A DNA stretch of 9,097 nucleotides, taken from positions 1 to 9,097 of the forward strand of contig JAUNNW010000013.1 of assembly GCA_030531285.1 (NCBI GenBank), in the 5' to 3' direction. Below are positions 1-6,449 of this stretch, one piece after another; the first letter of the stretch is position 1, and each line of letters opens with the position of its first letter. The notes beneath the pieces are model-generated. The model was given only the letters and a program-made list of their open reading frames with translations. It made no database searches and was not told where the DNA came from. This stretch comes from Synergistaceae bacterium (GTDB taxonomy: Bacteria > Synergistota > Synergistia > Synergistales > Synergistaceae). Position numbers and translations under genes: made by a program.

Positions 1-103
1 AGACTGAGTAGGACATATTGTCCGTATCCGCAAGCACTCTGGCTCTTACTGTTCCTTTTCCTACGCCCGAAGGCCCCGAAAATATGAAAAGACGTCCTTT
101 CAT
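1..103 (-). CDS. gmk: Guanylate kinase, N-terminal fragment (cut by window edge)
   Basis: Guanylate kinase phosphorylates GMP (and dGMP) to GDP with ATP in the cytoplasm, feeding GTP synthesis. Only the first 34 codons are inside the window. They begin with ATG at 103 and read MKGRLFIFSGPSGVGKGT, which carries the Walker A P-loop (GPSGVGKGT, residues 10-18) placed near the N-terminus as in this family. The following stretch (VRARVLADTDNMSYSV) leads toward the usual 'S(V/C)S.TTR' GMP-binding region, which lies outside the window. A good Shine-Dalgarno, AGGGGA (111-116), sits 7 bases before the ATG. The start is 20 bases after the yicC stop, so the gene is surely co-transcribed with yicC and cmk. 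There is no room for the small remA/DUF370 gene that separates these two genes in some Bacillota. The identification is firm; the rest of the protein cannot be judged. Confidence 0.93.
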   Translation of the reverse strand, partial: MKGRLFIFSGPSGVGKGTVRARVLADTDNMSYSV

Positions 104-123
104 TCAACCGTCCCCTGAAAACG

Positions 124-1011
124 CTACTCTAAATTCTGTATCTGCTCTCTCACCATTTCAAGCTCGGATTTTGCCTCAACCGCCAGCCAGCGGATTTCGG
201 AATCTGCAACCTTGGAATCAAGAGTATTTATCTCCCTGTTGATTTCCTGCGTAAGGAAATCAAGCTTTCTGCCCGAAGACAGGGTTTCGTCGCCTGTCAG
301 GCGGAATTTTTCGATATGGCTCTTAAGCCGCGCAAGTTCTTCCGCGATGTCCCATTTATCAGCCATAATGGTAATTTCCTGAAGGAAACGTCCTTCTTCA
401 AGAGCGCAGCCGAGCTTTTCAAGCGTTTCCGAAATTCTTGTGCGTACAGCGTTGAACGCATCGTCGCGCGCCGTTTGCCAGCGCCCTGCAATTTTGGCGG
501 CAAGCGTTTCTATATTTTCGAGATGAAGAAGGATCTCATCGCGCAGATGCCCGCCCTCAAGAGCCCTCATCTCCCGCCACGCCTTAACGCCGTTTTCAAG
601 CAGCTCCGAAAAAGTTTCTTCAAGCTTGTACGTATCATCGTCAACGCCGACTGACGGAAGTTCAAGAACTCCGGGAAGCGTGACGACTCTTTCAAGCTGC
701 AGTTCGCTTTCCTGCCCAAACTTCTCTTTCAGCGCAAGCAGCTCCTTGCAATAGCTGTCAAAAATTTCCCTGTTCAGCTGCGCCTTCTTGAAATCCTGCG
801 CCCAGAAAACCTCTATCCTCGCCTGCACCTTTCCGCGGCGGAACACGGCGCGCAGTTTCTGGTGAAACCACGGCTCCCAGCCTGCGAAGTCGCGCGGCAG
901 CTTAACCGTTATCTCCTGATAGCGGTGATTTACACTTGAAAGCTCAATGTTCAGGGTGCCCCACGGGCGCTGAAGCTGCGTTCTGCTGAATCCTGTCATG
1001 CTTATATACAT
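124..1011 (-). CDS. yicC: YicC/YloC family endoribonuclease
   Basis: This is a YicC-family protein of 295 aa, the usual family length. E. coli YicC and B. subtilis YloC are reported endoribonucleases acting on single-stranded RNA. The sequence shows the family N-terminus (MTGFSR at residues 5-10, then IELSSVNHRYQEI at 22-34) and the diagnostic C-terminal DUF1732 block from residue 247, GRKLDFLTQEINREINTLDSK, ending EMVREQIQNLE. I chose the ATG at 1011, which gives MYISMTGF and has AAAGGG about 9 bases upstream. A longer reading to 1059 would add 16 residues translated from the 3' end of cmk and is not family-like. The gene lies between cmk (28 bases upstream) and gmk (20 bases downstream). 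A yicC-gmk neighbourhood is common in bacteria. Cytoplasmic. No oddities were seen. Confidence 0.93.
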   Translation of the reverse strand: MYISMTGFSRTQLQRPWGTLNIELSSVNHRYQEITVKLPRDFAGWEPWFHQKLRAVFRRGKVQARIEVFWAQDFKKAQLNREIFDSYCKELLALKEKFGQESELQLERVVTLPGVLELPSVGVDDDTYKLEETFSELLENGVKAWREMRALEGGHLRDEILLHLENIETLAAKIAGRWQTARDDAFNAVRTRISETLEKLGCALEEGRFLQEITIMADKWDIAEELARLKSHIEKFRLTGDETLSSGRKLDFLTQEINREINTLDSKVADSEIRWLAVEAKSELEMVREQIQNLE

Positions 1012-1039
1012 TTCAACAACCCTTTCGTAACTGACCGTT

Positions 1040-1696
1040 TTATCCCAAAGAACGCGCAAGCTGCGTTATTGCCGAAGCTGCCTCGTCTGCGTTCATCTGT
1101 GTTGAATCAATAATCACGCAGTTTTCCGCAGGACGCAGCGGTGCTGTTTCTCTGTTCATGTCATATTCGTCGCGCGCCCTTACCTGCTCAAGAATCTGTC
1201 CGTAATCGGCAGTTTCTCCCTTGGCAATTCTCTCCTCGTAACGGCGCTTGGCTCTTTCCTCAGCATCGGCGGTGAGAAAAATCTTCAAATCGGCATCGGG
1301 ATAAACAACGGTGCCCATATCGCGTCCGTCCGCGACAACGCCGTTTTTGCCCTGCGCACGCTGAATACCGAGAATTGAATTGCGCACAATTTTAAGTGCG
1401 GAATAGGGTGAAACGTTTTTGTCAATTTCAGGCATGCGGATTTCTTTTGAAACATCTCTGCCGTTGACTGAAATTCCGTTCTTCGTTATTTCAAGAAGCA
1501 GGCTGCCCAATGCTGCTTCAAGAACGCCGCTCTCTTCTGCGGGGATACCGGCGCGGAGCATATACCAGGTTATGGCGCGGTAAATTGCGCCTGAATCAAG
1601 ATAGGGCACACCAAGCTCAGCGGCAACCTTTTTTGCAACAGTGCTTTTTCCGGCGCCTGCGGGTCCGTCTATGGTTATAACAAGCTCCTTGCCCAT
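1040..1696 (-). CDS. cmk: (d)CMP kinase (cytidylate kinase)
   Basis: Cmk transfers a phosphate from ATP to CMP or dCMP, giving CDP/dCDP for RNA, DNA and CDP-lipid synthesis. The 218-aa protein matches the bacterial family length. It has the P-loop GPAGAGKS (residues 11-18), the YLDSGAIYRAIT substrate segment (32-43, with Ser where most relatives have Thr in DTGAMYR), the ADGRDMGTVVYP motif (122-133), KIFLTADAEERAKRR (138-152) and the C-terminal RDEYDMNRETAPLRPAE lid/core segment (175-191). The ATG at 1696 is preceded by GGAGG (1706-1710) with 9-base spacing, and a promoter lies at 1736-1765, so this is the first gene of cmk-yicC-gmk. In many bacteria cmk directly follows the scpAB/rluB cluster. 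Here it is separated from rluB by the oppositely oriented azlCD pair. Confidence 0.96.
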   Translation of the reverse strand: MGKELVITIDGPAGAGKSTVAKKVAAELGVPYLDSGAIYRAITWYMLRAGIPAEESGVLEAALGSLLLEITKNGISVNGRDVSKEIRMPEIDKNVSPYSALKIVRNSILGIQRAQGKNGVVADGRDMGTVVYPDADLKIFLTADAEERAKRRYEERIAKGETADYGQILEQVRARDEYDMNRETAPLRPAENCVIIDSTQMNADEAASAITQLARSLG

Positions 1697-1735
1697 CTGA
1701 GTCCGCCTCCGAACAACTTTTTGTTTAACCTGCTG

Positions 1736-1765
1736 ATTATACTATTTTTCCCAGCCATATTGCAA
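1736..1765 (-). promoter_or_regulatory. Sigma-70-type promoter of the cmk-yicC-gmk operon
   Basis: Reading the minus strand, TTGCAA (1760-1765) and a perfect TATAAT (1736-1741) are 18 bases apart. Transcription would start near 1729 and leave a leader of roughly 30 bases before the cmk ATG, containing the GGAGG ribosome site. Placement and match are good; no experimental support can be seen in sequence. Confidence 0.7.
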
Positions 1766-1796
1766 GCAGCAGGCATGCGCAGAAATCTTTTATCCA

Positions 1797-1805
1797 TGCT
1801 ATAAT
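1797..1805 (+). promoter_or_regulatory. Extended -10 promoter of azlCD
   Basis: TGCTATAAT (1797-1805) is an extended -10 element (TGn followed by consensus TATAAT). No convincing -35 hexamer sits 16-18 bases upstream, which is acceptable for extended -10 promoters. Transcription would begin near 1812, about 33 bases before the proposed TTG start of azlC. It diverges from the cmk promoter, with the two -10 boxes about 60 bases apart. Confidence 0.6.
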
Positions 1806-1809
1806 ATCT

Positions 1810-1826
1810 AAAATTTGTAAAATTTG
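1810..1826. repeat. Tandem direct repeat AAAATTTG at the azlCD transcription start
   Basis: Two exact copies of AAAATTTG (1810-1817 and 1819-1826) are separated by one T. They sit immediately after the -10 box, over the predicted start of azlCD transcription and before the ribosome site. The position would suit an operator, but the repeat is short and AT-rich and may be chance. Confidence 0.4.
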
Positions 1827-1844
1827 CATTCAGGGGTGCCGGAC

Positions 1845-2582
1845 TTGTACGACGAAATCAGGCAAAGGCAGTTTTTACGCGGTTTACGAATGGGTTCTCC
1901 GATTTTTGCCGCATATTTCATCTGCAGCACAGCTCTTGGGATACTGATGAACAAAGCAGGCTTTTCCGTATGGGAAGGGCTGCTAATGTCAATGCTGATT
2001 CTTGCCGGTGCGGGAGAATTTGCCGCTGTCACTCTATATCTTGCCGGTGCCTCAAATTTCGAAATAGTGCTTACAAACGCAATCCTCAACGCCCGCTATT
2101 TTCTGCAGTGCTCAACCGTTTCAAGACGGCTTGAAACGGGCTGTCCCGCATGGTGGAGAGCGCTGATAGGCTTCACAACCGCCGATGAGGCATTCAGCAT
2201 CGCAACCATAGGAGAACCGGGGAAAATACCGTACTGCTACATGACAGGACTTAATGCCGCCGCCTACCCGGGCTGGCAGTTAGGCACCGTGATAGGCATT
2301 CTGCTTGGCAAACACGGTGTAGGTTTCATTTCCCCCGAGCTTCAGGCAAGCATGAGCCTTGCGCTTTACGGCATGTTCATTGGGCTTCTTGTTCCAGCGG
2401 CGAAAAAAGCGCGTCCTGTGCTGTTCACCGTCCTCACCTCAGCGGGAATAAACACTCTTATCCGCATGCTGCCTGCAACAAAGACTATCAACATGGGCTG
2501 GAGCATACTTATTTCCACCATTATTGCTGCCTGCAGCGCGTCTGCGCTGTGGCCGCACACTGAAACTGAGGATGACAGATAA
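1845..2582 (+). CDS. azlC: AzlC family branched-chain amino acid exporter, large subunit
   Basis: AzlC is the large multi-pass inner-membrane subunit of the AzlCD (LIV-E) exporter; characterised relatives export branched-chain amino acids or analogues. The 245-aa product is strongly hydrophobic and carries family landmarks (numbering from the TTG): the N-terminal QFLRGLRMGSPI stretch, AGAGEFAA (54-61, equivalent to the usual AGAxQFA), LNARYFL (81-87, equivalent to LNxRHxL) and TADEAF (112-117). I chose the TTG at 1845 because AGGGG (1832-1836) lies 8 bases before it and relatives have only a short tail before the FLRG segment. A TTG at 1824 is also open but lacks a ribosome site and falls inside the AAAATTTG repeat. 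Its TAA overlaps the azlD ATG by one base. Substrate cannot be deduced from sequence, and the specific exported amino acid is unknown. Confidence 0.88.
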   Translation: MYDEIRQRQFLRGLRMGSPIFAAYFICSTALGILMNKAGFSVWEGLLMSMLILAGAGEFAAVTLYLAGASNFEIVLTNAILNARYFLQCSTVSRRLETGCPAWWRALIGFTTADEAFSIATIGEPGKIPYCYMTGLNAAAYPGWQLGTVIGILLGKHGVGFISPELQASMSLALYGMFIGLLVPAAKKARPVLFTVLTSAGINTLIRMLPATKTINMGWSILISTIIAACSASALWPHTETEDDR

Positions 2583-2887
2583 TGTCCCGTCCTGTGCTTG
2601 TCACCCTGCTGCTCATCTTTGCCACGATACCCTACCGCGTGCTTCCCATGCTGTTTATCGGCGACAGGAAATTCCCGCCGTTTATAAATTCCCTTTTCTA
2701 CTACATTCCTTTCGCGGTTTTGAGCGCTTTGGTTGTTCCGGACGTTTTAAGCGCGACAGGAAACGCGCACACAGCTCTTTGCGGGGCGATAGCGGCGTTT
2801 GCCGTCAGTTGTTTCACCGACAGCTCGTTCTATGCAATGCTGCTGTCGGTAATAGCGGCATACGCGGCGTTCTGGCTCGGATTGTAA
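2582..2887 (+). CDS. azlD: AzlD family branched-chain amino acid transporter, small subunit
   Basis: This small membrane partner of AzlC has 101 aa, typical for the family (about 100-110), with about four hydrophobic segments. Landmarks are an N-terminal helix ending in YRVLPMLF (18-25, the family's TRxLPxL), the KFPPFINSLFYYIPFAVLSALVVPDV segment (30-55; basic/proline turn, then YxPxAVLxALxxP) and a final helix ending FWLGL. Its ATG overlaps the azlC stop (TAATG), indicating translational coupling. GAGG (2568-2571) provides a ribosome site 10 bases upstream. A terminator hairpin begins 15 bases after the stop, so azlCD is a self-contained bicistron. Confidence 0.9.
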   Translation: MSRPVLVTLLLIFATIPYRVLPMLFIGDRKFPPFINSLFYYIPFAVLSALVVPDVLSATGNAHTALCGAIAAFAVSCFTDSSFYAMLLSVIAAYAAFWLGL

Positions 2888-2902
2888 AATATAACAGCCG
2901 CA

Positions 2903-2931
2903 AAAAAATCACCGCCGGGGGGTGATTTTTT
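2903..2931. terminator. Bidirectional terminator between azlD and rluB
   Basis: An A-rich arm ending ATCACC (2903-2913) pairs over 11 bp with GGTGATTTTTT (2921-2931) around a GCCGGGG loop. The A-run on the left and T-run on the right make it read as an intrinsic terminator in both directions. It can end azlCD (plus) and the seven-gene operon (minus). Its right arm overlaps the first two bases of the rluB stop codon (2930-2932). Confidence 0.85.
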
Positions 2932-3682
2932 ATATCTCTTTTCCGTTTTTGACGTAGTCAAGCAGTTTCTCCTTTGACACCGACACGTACTCTCCTGGCT
3001 GCAAATCCTTCAGCACAAGCTTTCCGATTTTTCTGCGGACAAGATGCCTCACATCGTTGCCTAGTGTTCTGACCATAAGGCGTATTTCGCGCTTTATGCC
3101 CTCGTTCAGCACAACCTCAAACCAGCACTGCATAGGTTTTCTCGAAAGCCTCCTCACGGATTGCGGCTTGAGGAAAATTCCGTCTGCGTCAACACCTTTC
3201 GTCCATTCAATAAGCTGTTCTTCGCCAAGCGGTTTGCGAAGCTCGACTTCGTATGTTTTTGTGATGCCTGCCGAGGGATGTATTATCTGCTGCGAGAACA
3301 TTCCGTCGTTCGTGAGCAAAAGCAGCCCTTCGCTTTCACGGTCAAGACGACCTACAGGAAAGAGCCTCAGAGGGTCAAGCTCCGGCGGAAGTATGTCAAT
3401 AACCGTCTGCTCGCGGCTGTCTTCAACTGCGGAAAGTATGCCTTTCGGCTTGTTGAAAATGAGATATGTAAGTTTTACGGGTGCAACAGGCAGATCGTCA
3501 AACATAACGATATCATCGGGTGCCACCTGACAGCCTGGTTCAAAAATAATCCTGCCGTTCACAGTAACACGCCCGCCTTCGATAAAACTCTCGACCTTTC
3601 TGCGCGCGCCTACCCCGCACATGGCAAGAAAACGGTTAAGCCTGATTGTATTTTTTTCGCTTTTTCCTGATATTTCAGTCAT
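2930..3682 (-). CDS. rluB: RluB/RsuA-family rRNA pseudouridine synthase
   Basis: This enzyme isomerises a uridine in ribosomal RNA to pseudouridine; in Bacillus-type RluB the site is in the 23S peptidyl-transferase region. The 250-aa protein has an N-terminal S4 RNA-binding domain (about 13-60: IRLNRFLAMCGVGARRKVE, then VTVNG). The synthase domain follows, with LIFNKPKGILS (74-84), the catalytic motif VGRLDRESEGLLLLTNDG (110-127; catalytic Asp114), TKTYEVEL (141-148) and the EGIKREIRLM block (194-203) in the position of the usual EGxxxQVRRM. Start at ATG 3682, with a short-spaced AGGA and 16 bases after the yjjB-like stop. It is the last gene of the operon. RluB versus RsuA/RluE cannot be settled without alignment; gene context (scpAB neighbourhood) favours RluB. 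Confidence 0.92.
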   Translation of the reverse strand: MTEISGKSEKNTIRLNRFLAMCGVGARRKVESFIEGGRVTVNGRIIFEPGCQVAPDDIVMFDDLPVAPVKLTYLIFNKPKGILSAVEDSREQTVIDILPPELDPLRLFPVGRLDRESEGLLLLTNDGMFSQQIIHPSAGITKTYEVELRKPLGEEQLIEWTKGVDADGIFLKPQSVRRLSRKPMQCWFEVVLNEGIKREIRLMVRTLGNDVRHLVRRKIGKLVLKDLQPGEYVSVSKEKLLDYVKNGKEI

Positions 3683-3698
3683 AATCCTGTACTTTCTT

Positions 3699-4154
3699 TT
3701 AACGTCTCGTCTCTATTTTTTCGTTTGTTTCCTTAACCTTTCTCACCGTAAAAAACACGCCGGAAATCATCATAATGCCGAGGGCAATGGCACAGGAATC
3801 CATCGCGGCTCCGAGCAGCAGTCTGCTGCCGAGTGCGCTGTTTTCCTCTAAAATACACTGCATTCCGCTGTATATGCCAAGCCCGGGAACAATCGGTATT
3901 ACCGCCATTACGTTGAATACCGTGGCAGGCTGTTTGAAAATCCGCGCGGCAGTTTCACTGCAGAGCGCTATAAAAAGCGATGCGGCAAAATTTGCGGTAA
4001 AGGAATGCACGTAAAAATTTTCCTTAAGCAGAACAAGCAGAACCCAGCCGCATGCTCCTATAATTCCGCCCTGCCATAAAATTCTGCGCGGCCCCTGAAA
4101 CAGGACGCCGAAAGAGACCGTCGCCGCGAAGGCGAGGACAAACGTTTTCAGCAT
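3699..4154 (-). CDS. Threonine/serine exporter family protein, YjjB-like (ThrE C-terminal half, DUF3815)
   Basis: This small polytopic membrane protein corresponds to the C-terminal (ThrE_2/DUF3815) half of the ThrE threonine/serine exporters and to E. coli YjjB, which with YjjP has been linked to succinate export. With the ATG at 4154 it has 151 aa and four or five hydrophobic segments. Family landmarks are FQGPRR (19-24) near the N-terminus and the SETAARIFKQPATVFNVMAVIPIVPG region (66-91), followed by GIYSGM. The ATG overlaps the stop of the preceding gene (ATGCTGA, 7 bases). GGAGG (4166-4170) lies 11 bases upstream inside that gene. A GTG at 4172 is in frame but would begin upstream of the ribosome site, so I rejected it. 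The preceding gene encodes the partner half, so the pair probably forms one transporter. Substrate is unknown. Confidence 0.87.
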   Translation of the reverse strand: MLKTFVLAFAATVSFGVLFQGPRRILWQGGIIGACGWVLLVLLKENFYVHSFTANFAASLFIALCSETAARIFKQPATVFNVMAVIPIVPGLGIYSGMQCILEENSALGSRLLLGAAMDSCAIALGIMMISGVFFTVRKVKETNEKIETRR

Positions 4155-4978
4155 ATTGCCGCATACCTCCACAGCTTCAGCGCAAATATCAGTCCTATCG
4201 CCAAAGAAAGCGCCATGAGTACCGCTTCCGCAATACGTGAACCGCCGCTCAGCAAATCTCCGGCTATATAGTCGCGCACCCCGTTGGTAAAGGACAGCCC
4301 CGGAAGGAAAGGCATCAAGGCCCCTACAATAACATTCTGCGTTGTGCAGCCTTTATTCAGCGCACAGCAGACGGAAGCAATGATACCGATTACAAATCCC
4401 GCAAGCCAATTCTGCCAGAAGTTGCCGAGATGCGACGCTGTCATAAGCTTAAGCAGCCACATAGCGGCAAAGCAGGTCAAAAAAGCGGCGGCAAAATCCG
4501 GCATACTGCCTCCGAGAAGCGTTGAAAAAAACGCGCTCCCCAAGCCCGCCGCAGCACATACGGAAAATCTGCCGTAAAGCGGCTTTTTCTCCGCCATGCC
4601 GTTTAACAGCAATTTCATACTGTTATAATCCGGTTTCAGCCTGCGAAAATTGTATGAAAGGCTGTTGACTGCCATGATCACGCCAAGGTCAATAAAACGG
4701 CGGTGTACCCTGAAAACGCGGTTTTTTCCCTCCGTACTTTCATCGCCGAGAATAATTACCGTCGGCATACAGACCACGTTTAAGTCGGAATATCCGCAGC
4801 CTCTGCAAAAACGGAGCATGGTTTCCTCTACACGGCTTGTTTCCGCACCGCTTTTCAGCAGAAGCTTGCCCATATCCATGGCAATATCCATTGCCATATT
4901 TTTATCCATTTCCGTACCCTGTACGGCGGTTCCGTCCGTTTTATCCGTCATTCTGTCAGCGTCGTTTTTTTTAGCCAT
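4148..4978 (-). CDS. Threonine/serine exporter family protein, YjjP-like (ThrE N-terminal half, DUF1212)
   Basis: This is the N-terminal half (ThrE_1/DUF1212, PF06738 type) of a split ThrE-like exporter. Numbering from the ATG at 4978 (276 aa), the soluble N-part has the hallmark GKLLLKSGAETSRVEE (37-52). About five membrane segments follow (roughly 138-157, 163-178, 191-206, 213-228, 250-268). The conserved motif PGLSFTNGVRDYIAGDLLSG (226-245) then SRIAEA matches the family's PGxxLTNxxRDxxxGDxxSGxxRxxEA. The start is uncertain. ATG 4978 lies 21 bases after the scpB stop and reads MAKKN but lacks a clear ribosome site. ATG 4909 has AGGG 7 bases upstream and starts right at the family's usual N-terminus (252 aa). 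The extra 23 residues are polar and unconserved-looking. It is coupled to the YjjB-like gene by a 7-base overlap. Confidence 0.88.
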   Translation of the reverse strand: MAKKNDADRMTDKTDGTAVQGTEMDKNMAMDIAMDMGKLLLKSGAETSRVEETMLRFCRGCGYSDLNVVCMPTVIILGDESTEGKNRVFRVHRRFIDLGVIMAVNSLSYNFRRLKPDYNSMKLLLNGMAEKKPLYGRFSVCAAAGLGSAFFSTLLGGSMPDFAAAFLTCFAAMWLLKLMTASHLGNFWQNWLAGFVIGIIASVCCALNKGCTTQNVIVGALMPFLPGLSFTNGVRDYIAGDLLSGGSRIAEAVLMALSLAIGLIFALKLWRYAAIC

Positions 4979-4999
4979 CTGAACTTCTGCGCGGACGCG

Positions 5000-5653
5000 C
5001 TATTCCTCTGTCTCCTCGGGAAGTCTTTCCTGCGACGCCGTCATCTCCGCAAAAGCCTCCTCGTCATCGCCGAGACTGTTGCGCAGTTCCTCAAGCGAAG
5101 GCAGGGAATGTATGTCTGCGAGACCGAAAATTTCAAGGAAACGGTCGGTTGTCCTGAAAAGCAGAGGCGAGCCGATTGATTTTTTACGCCCTGCAACGCG
5201 GACAAGCCCATGCTTCAAAAGCGTGTCAACAACCCTGTCGCAGCGTACAGAGCGTATCGCTTCGATTTCCGAACGCGTAACAGGCTGGTTGTAGGCAATA
5301 ACCGACAGCGTTTCAAGCGAAGCGCGGGAAAGCCTTACGCGCTGAAGCGAAACGGCATTGGCAAATTCCTCTATAATGTCGCGCAGTTCCTTCGCCGTAG
5401 CCATTCTCCAGCCGTCAGACTCGTAAATCAGCGTAAGTCCGTGATCCTTCTCCAAAACAGCCTTGACAGTTTTAACCGCCCGCTCCGCTCTCTCTTCCGA
5501 AACGCCGAGATAGCCGGCAATTTCCTTTGCGGATACCGGCTGAGGCGATACGAAAAGCATAGCCTCAATCTGTTTTTCAAGAAGTCCCATAGCGGGAATC
5601 TTTTCAGGCTTTTCAATTTTTTCCTTTTTCTCAGGCTGCGACAATTTCAACAT
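5000..5653 (-). CDS. scpB: Segregation and condensation protein B
   Basis: ScpB dimerises and binds the kleisin ScpA, completing the SMC-ScpAB condensin that compacts and segregates the nucleoid. The product is about 217 aa, within the family range. It has two winged-helix domains. The first runs about 26-98 (LLEKQIEAMLFVSPQPVSAKEIA, then GWRMAT); the second, about 106-178, opens with LSRASLETLSVIAYNQPVTRSEIEAIRSV and ends PLLFRTTDRFLEIFGL. An acidic tail follows. The start is ambiguous: TTG 5659, ATG 5653 and TTG 5644 all lie within the end of scpA around a GGAG, and ATG 5590 would give the short family N-terminus. I report ATG 5653 because it is the only ATG in that cluster. It overlaps scpA by 23 bases, indicating coupled translation. 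Identification is firm. Confidence 0.94.
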   Translation of the reverse strand: MLKLSQPEKKEKIEKPEKIPAMGLLEKQIEAMLFVSPQPVSAKEIAGYLGVSEERAERAVKTVKAVLEKDHGLTLIYESDGWRMATAKELRDIIEEFANAVSLQRVRLSRASLETLSVIAYNQPVTRSEIEAIRSVRCDRVVDTLLKHGLVRVAGRKKSIGSPLLFRTTDRFLEIFGLADIHSLPSLEELRNSLGDDEEAFAEMTASQERLPEETEE

Positions 5654-6449
5654 CTCCAAACGTATCGTTCTGAATTATATGAACCATCCCGAGGCGCGAC
5701 ATCTCAAGCAGCGCAAGAAGCGTAACAATCAGGCTTAATTTGCTGTGTTCCCTGTAAAGTGTTCTCAGTTTTATACTTTCGCCCTTTACAAGCGTCTGTT
5801 TCAGTTCCTCCATGCGGTCGTCAACGGCATTTTCATCAGGCACAGCATCAGGAATGTCATCGTAGAACATTTCTTCTTCGCTTCCGCCGCTGTGCCTCTC
5901 CTCGTATTCTTGAAGCAGGCTCCACCAGCGCGCGGCAAGCCCGTAAAGGTCGCCCAAATCATAAAACGGCGTACTGTCTTCGTCCACAATCCGCACAAAA
6001 TAATTTTCGCGTTCGCGCTGCATGGAAGCAAAACGCGCGGCAGCTGCGCGGTATGGACGGAAATTTTCAAGCATCTCGCGAAGCTGCTCCTCAGTAAGCT
6101 CGTCATCTGCCTGCAAATCCTCGTAATCGTCCGCACTCTCTTCCTCTCTCTGCTGTCCGGGCAGAAGGGAATGAACCTTGCGAAGCAGCAGACGGCTTGC
6201 AAAGGTAAAAAACTCCGCTATCTCGTTAAGCGACGTGCGCTCGGTTTTCATAAGGAATTCAACATACTGCGCGACAAGCTCCGTAAGATTGAGCTTCAGT
6301 GGATCCATCTGCCGTAAATCCACAAGATGGCAAAGCAAATCAAGAGGCCCTGAAAAAGAGTCAAGATTGACCTCGAATCCATTGTTCTGCGGCTGTTCAA
6401 CCGTTTCGCTTGTTTGTTCGCTACTTTTTTCTTTGATTTCAGCAGACAT
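5631..6449 (-). CDS. scpA: Segregation and condensation protein A (kleisin)
   Basis: ScpA is the kleisin bridging the SMC heads, acting with ScpB in chromosome condensation and segregation. The 272-aa protein has the canonical N-terminal kleisin domain (about 25-98): FEVNLDSFSGPLDLLCHLV, the DPLKLNLTELVAQY helix, then EFFTFASRLLLRKVHSLLP. Two acidic linkers follow (about 102-122 and 186-212). The C-terminal winged helix (about 212-272) carries LSLIVTLLALLEMSRLGMVHIIQ and then FGDVEIVAA. The first 23 residues are a polar Glu/Ser/Thr-rich extension. The ATG at 6449 shares one base with the stop of the NIF3 gene (TAATG). No well-spaced Shine-Dalgarno is seen, so reinitiation after NIF3 translation is likely. 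It overlaps scpB. Confidence 0.95.
   Translation of the reverse strand: MSAEIKEKSSEQTSETVEQPQNNGFEVNLDSFSGPLDLLCHLVDLRQMDPLKLNLTELVAQYVEFLMKTERTSLNEIAEFFTFASRLLLRKVHSLLPGQQREEESADDYEDLQADDELTEEQLREMLENFRPYRAAAARFASMQRERENYFVRIVDEDSTPFYDLGDLYGLAARWWSLLQEYEERHSGGSEEEMFYDDIPDAVPDENAVDDRMEELKQTLVKGESIKLRTLYREHSKLSLIVTLLALLEMSRLGMVHIIQNDTFGDVEIVAA

Noticed and set aside
18..242. Plus-strand open frame at the left edge
   Set aside because: It lies opposite the gmk start and the end of yicC, both clearly real, and its translation shows no recognisable protein features.
1012..1059. A 16-residue N-terminal extension of YicC starting at 1059
   Set aside because: The extension is translated from the 3' end of cmk in another frame, is unlike the family, and ATG 1011 has its own ribosome site and gives the canonical MTGF start.
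1789..1797. DnaA-box-like TTATCCATG near the azlC promoter
   Set aside because: It matches TTATCCACA at only 7 of 9 bases and is single; no cluster, AT-rich unwinding region or origin-linked gene is nearby.
3057..3670. Two overlapping plus-strand frames opposite rluB
   Set aside because: Both are antisense shadows of a well-supported pseudouridine synthase; serine/arginine-rich translations of this kind are typical of reverse-strand reading.
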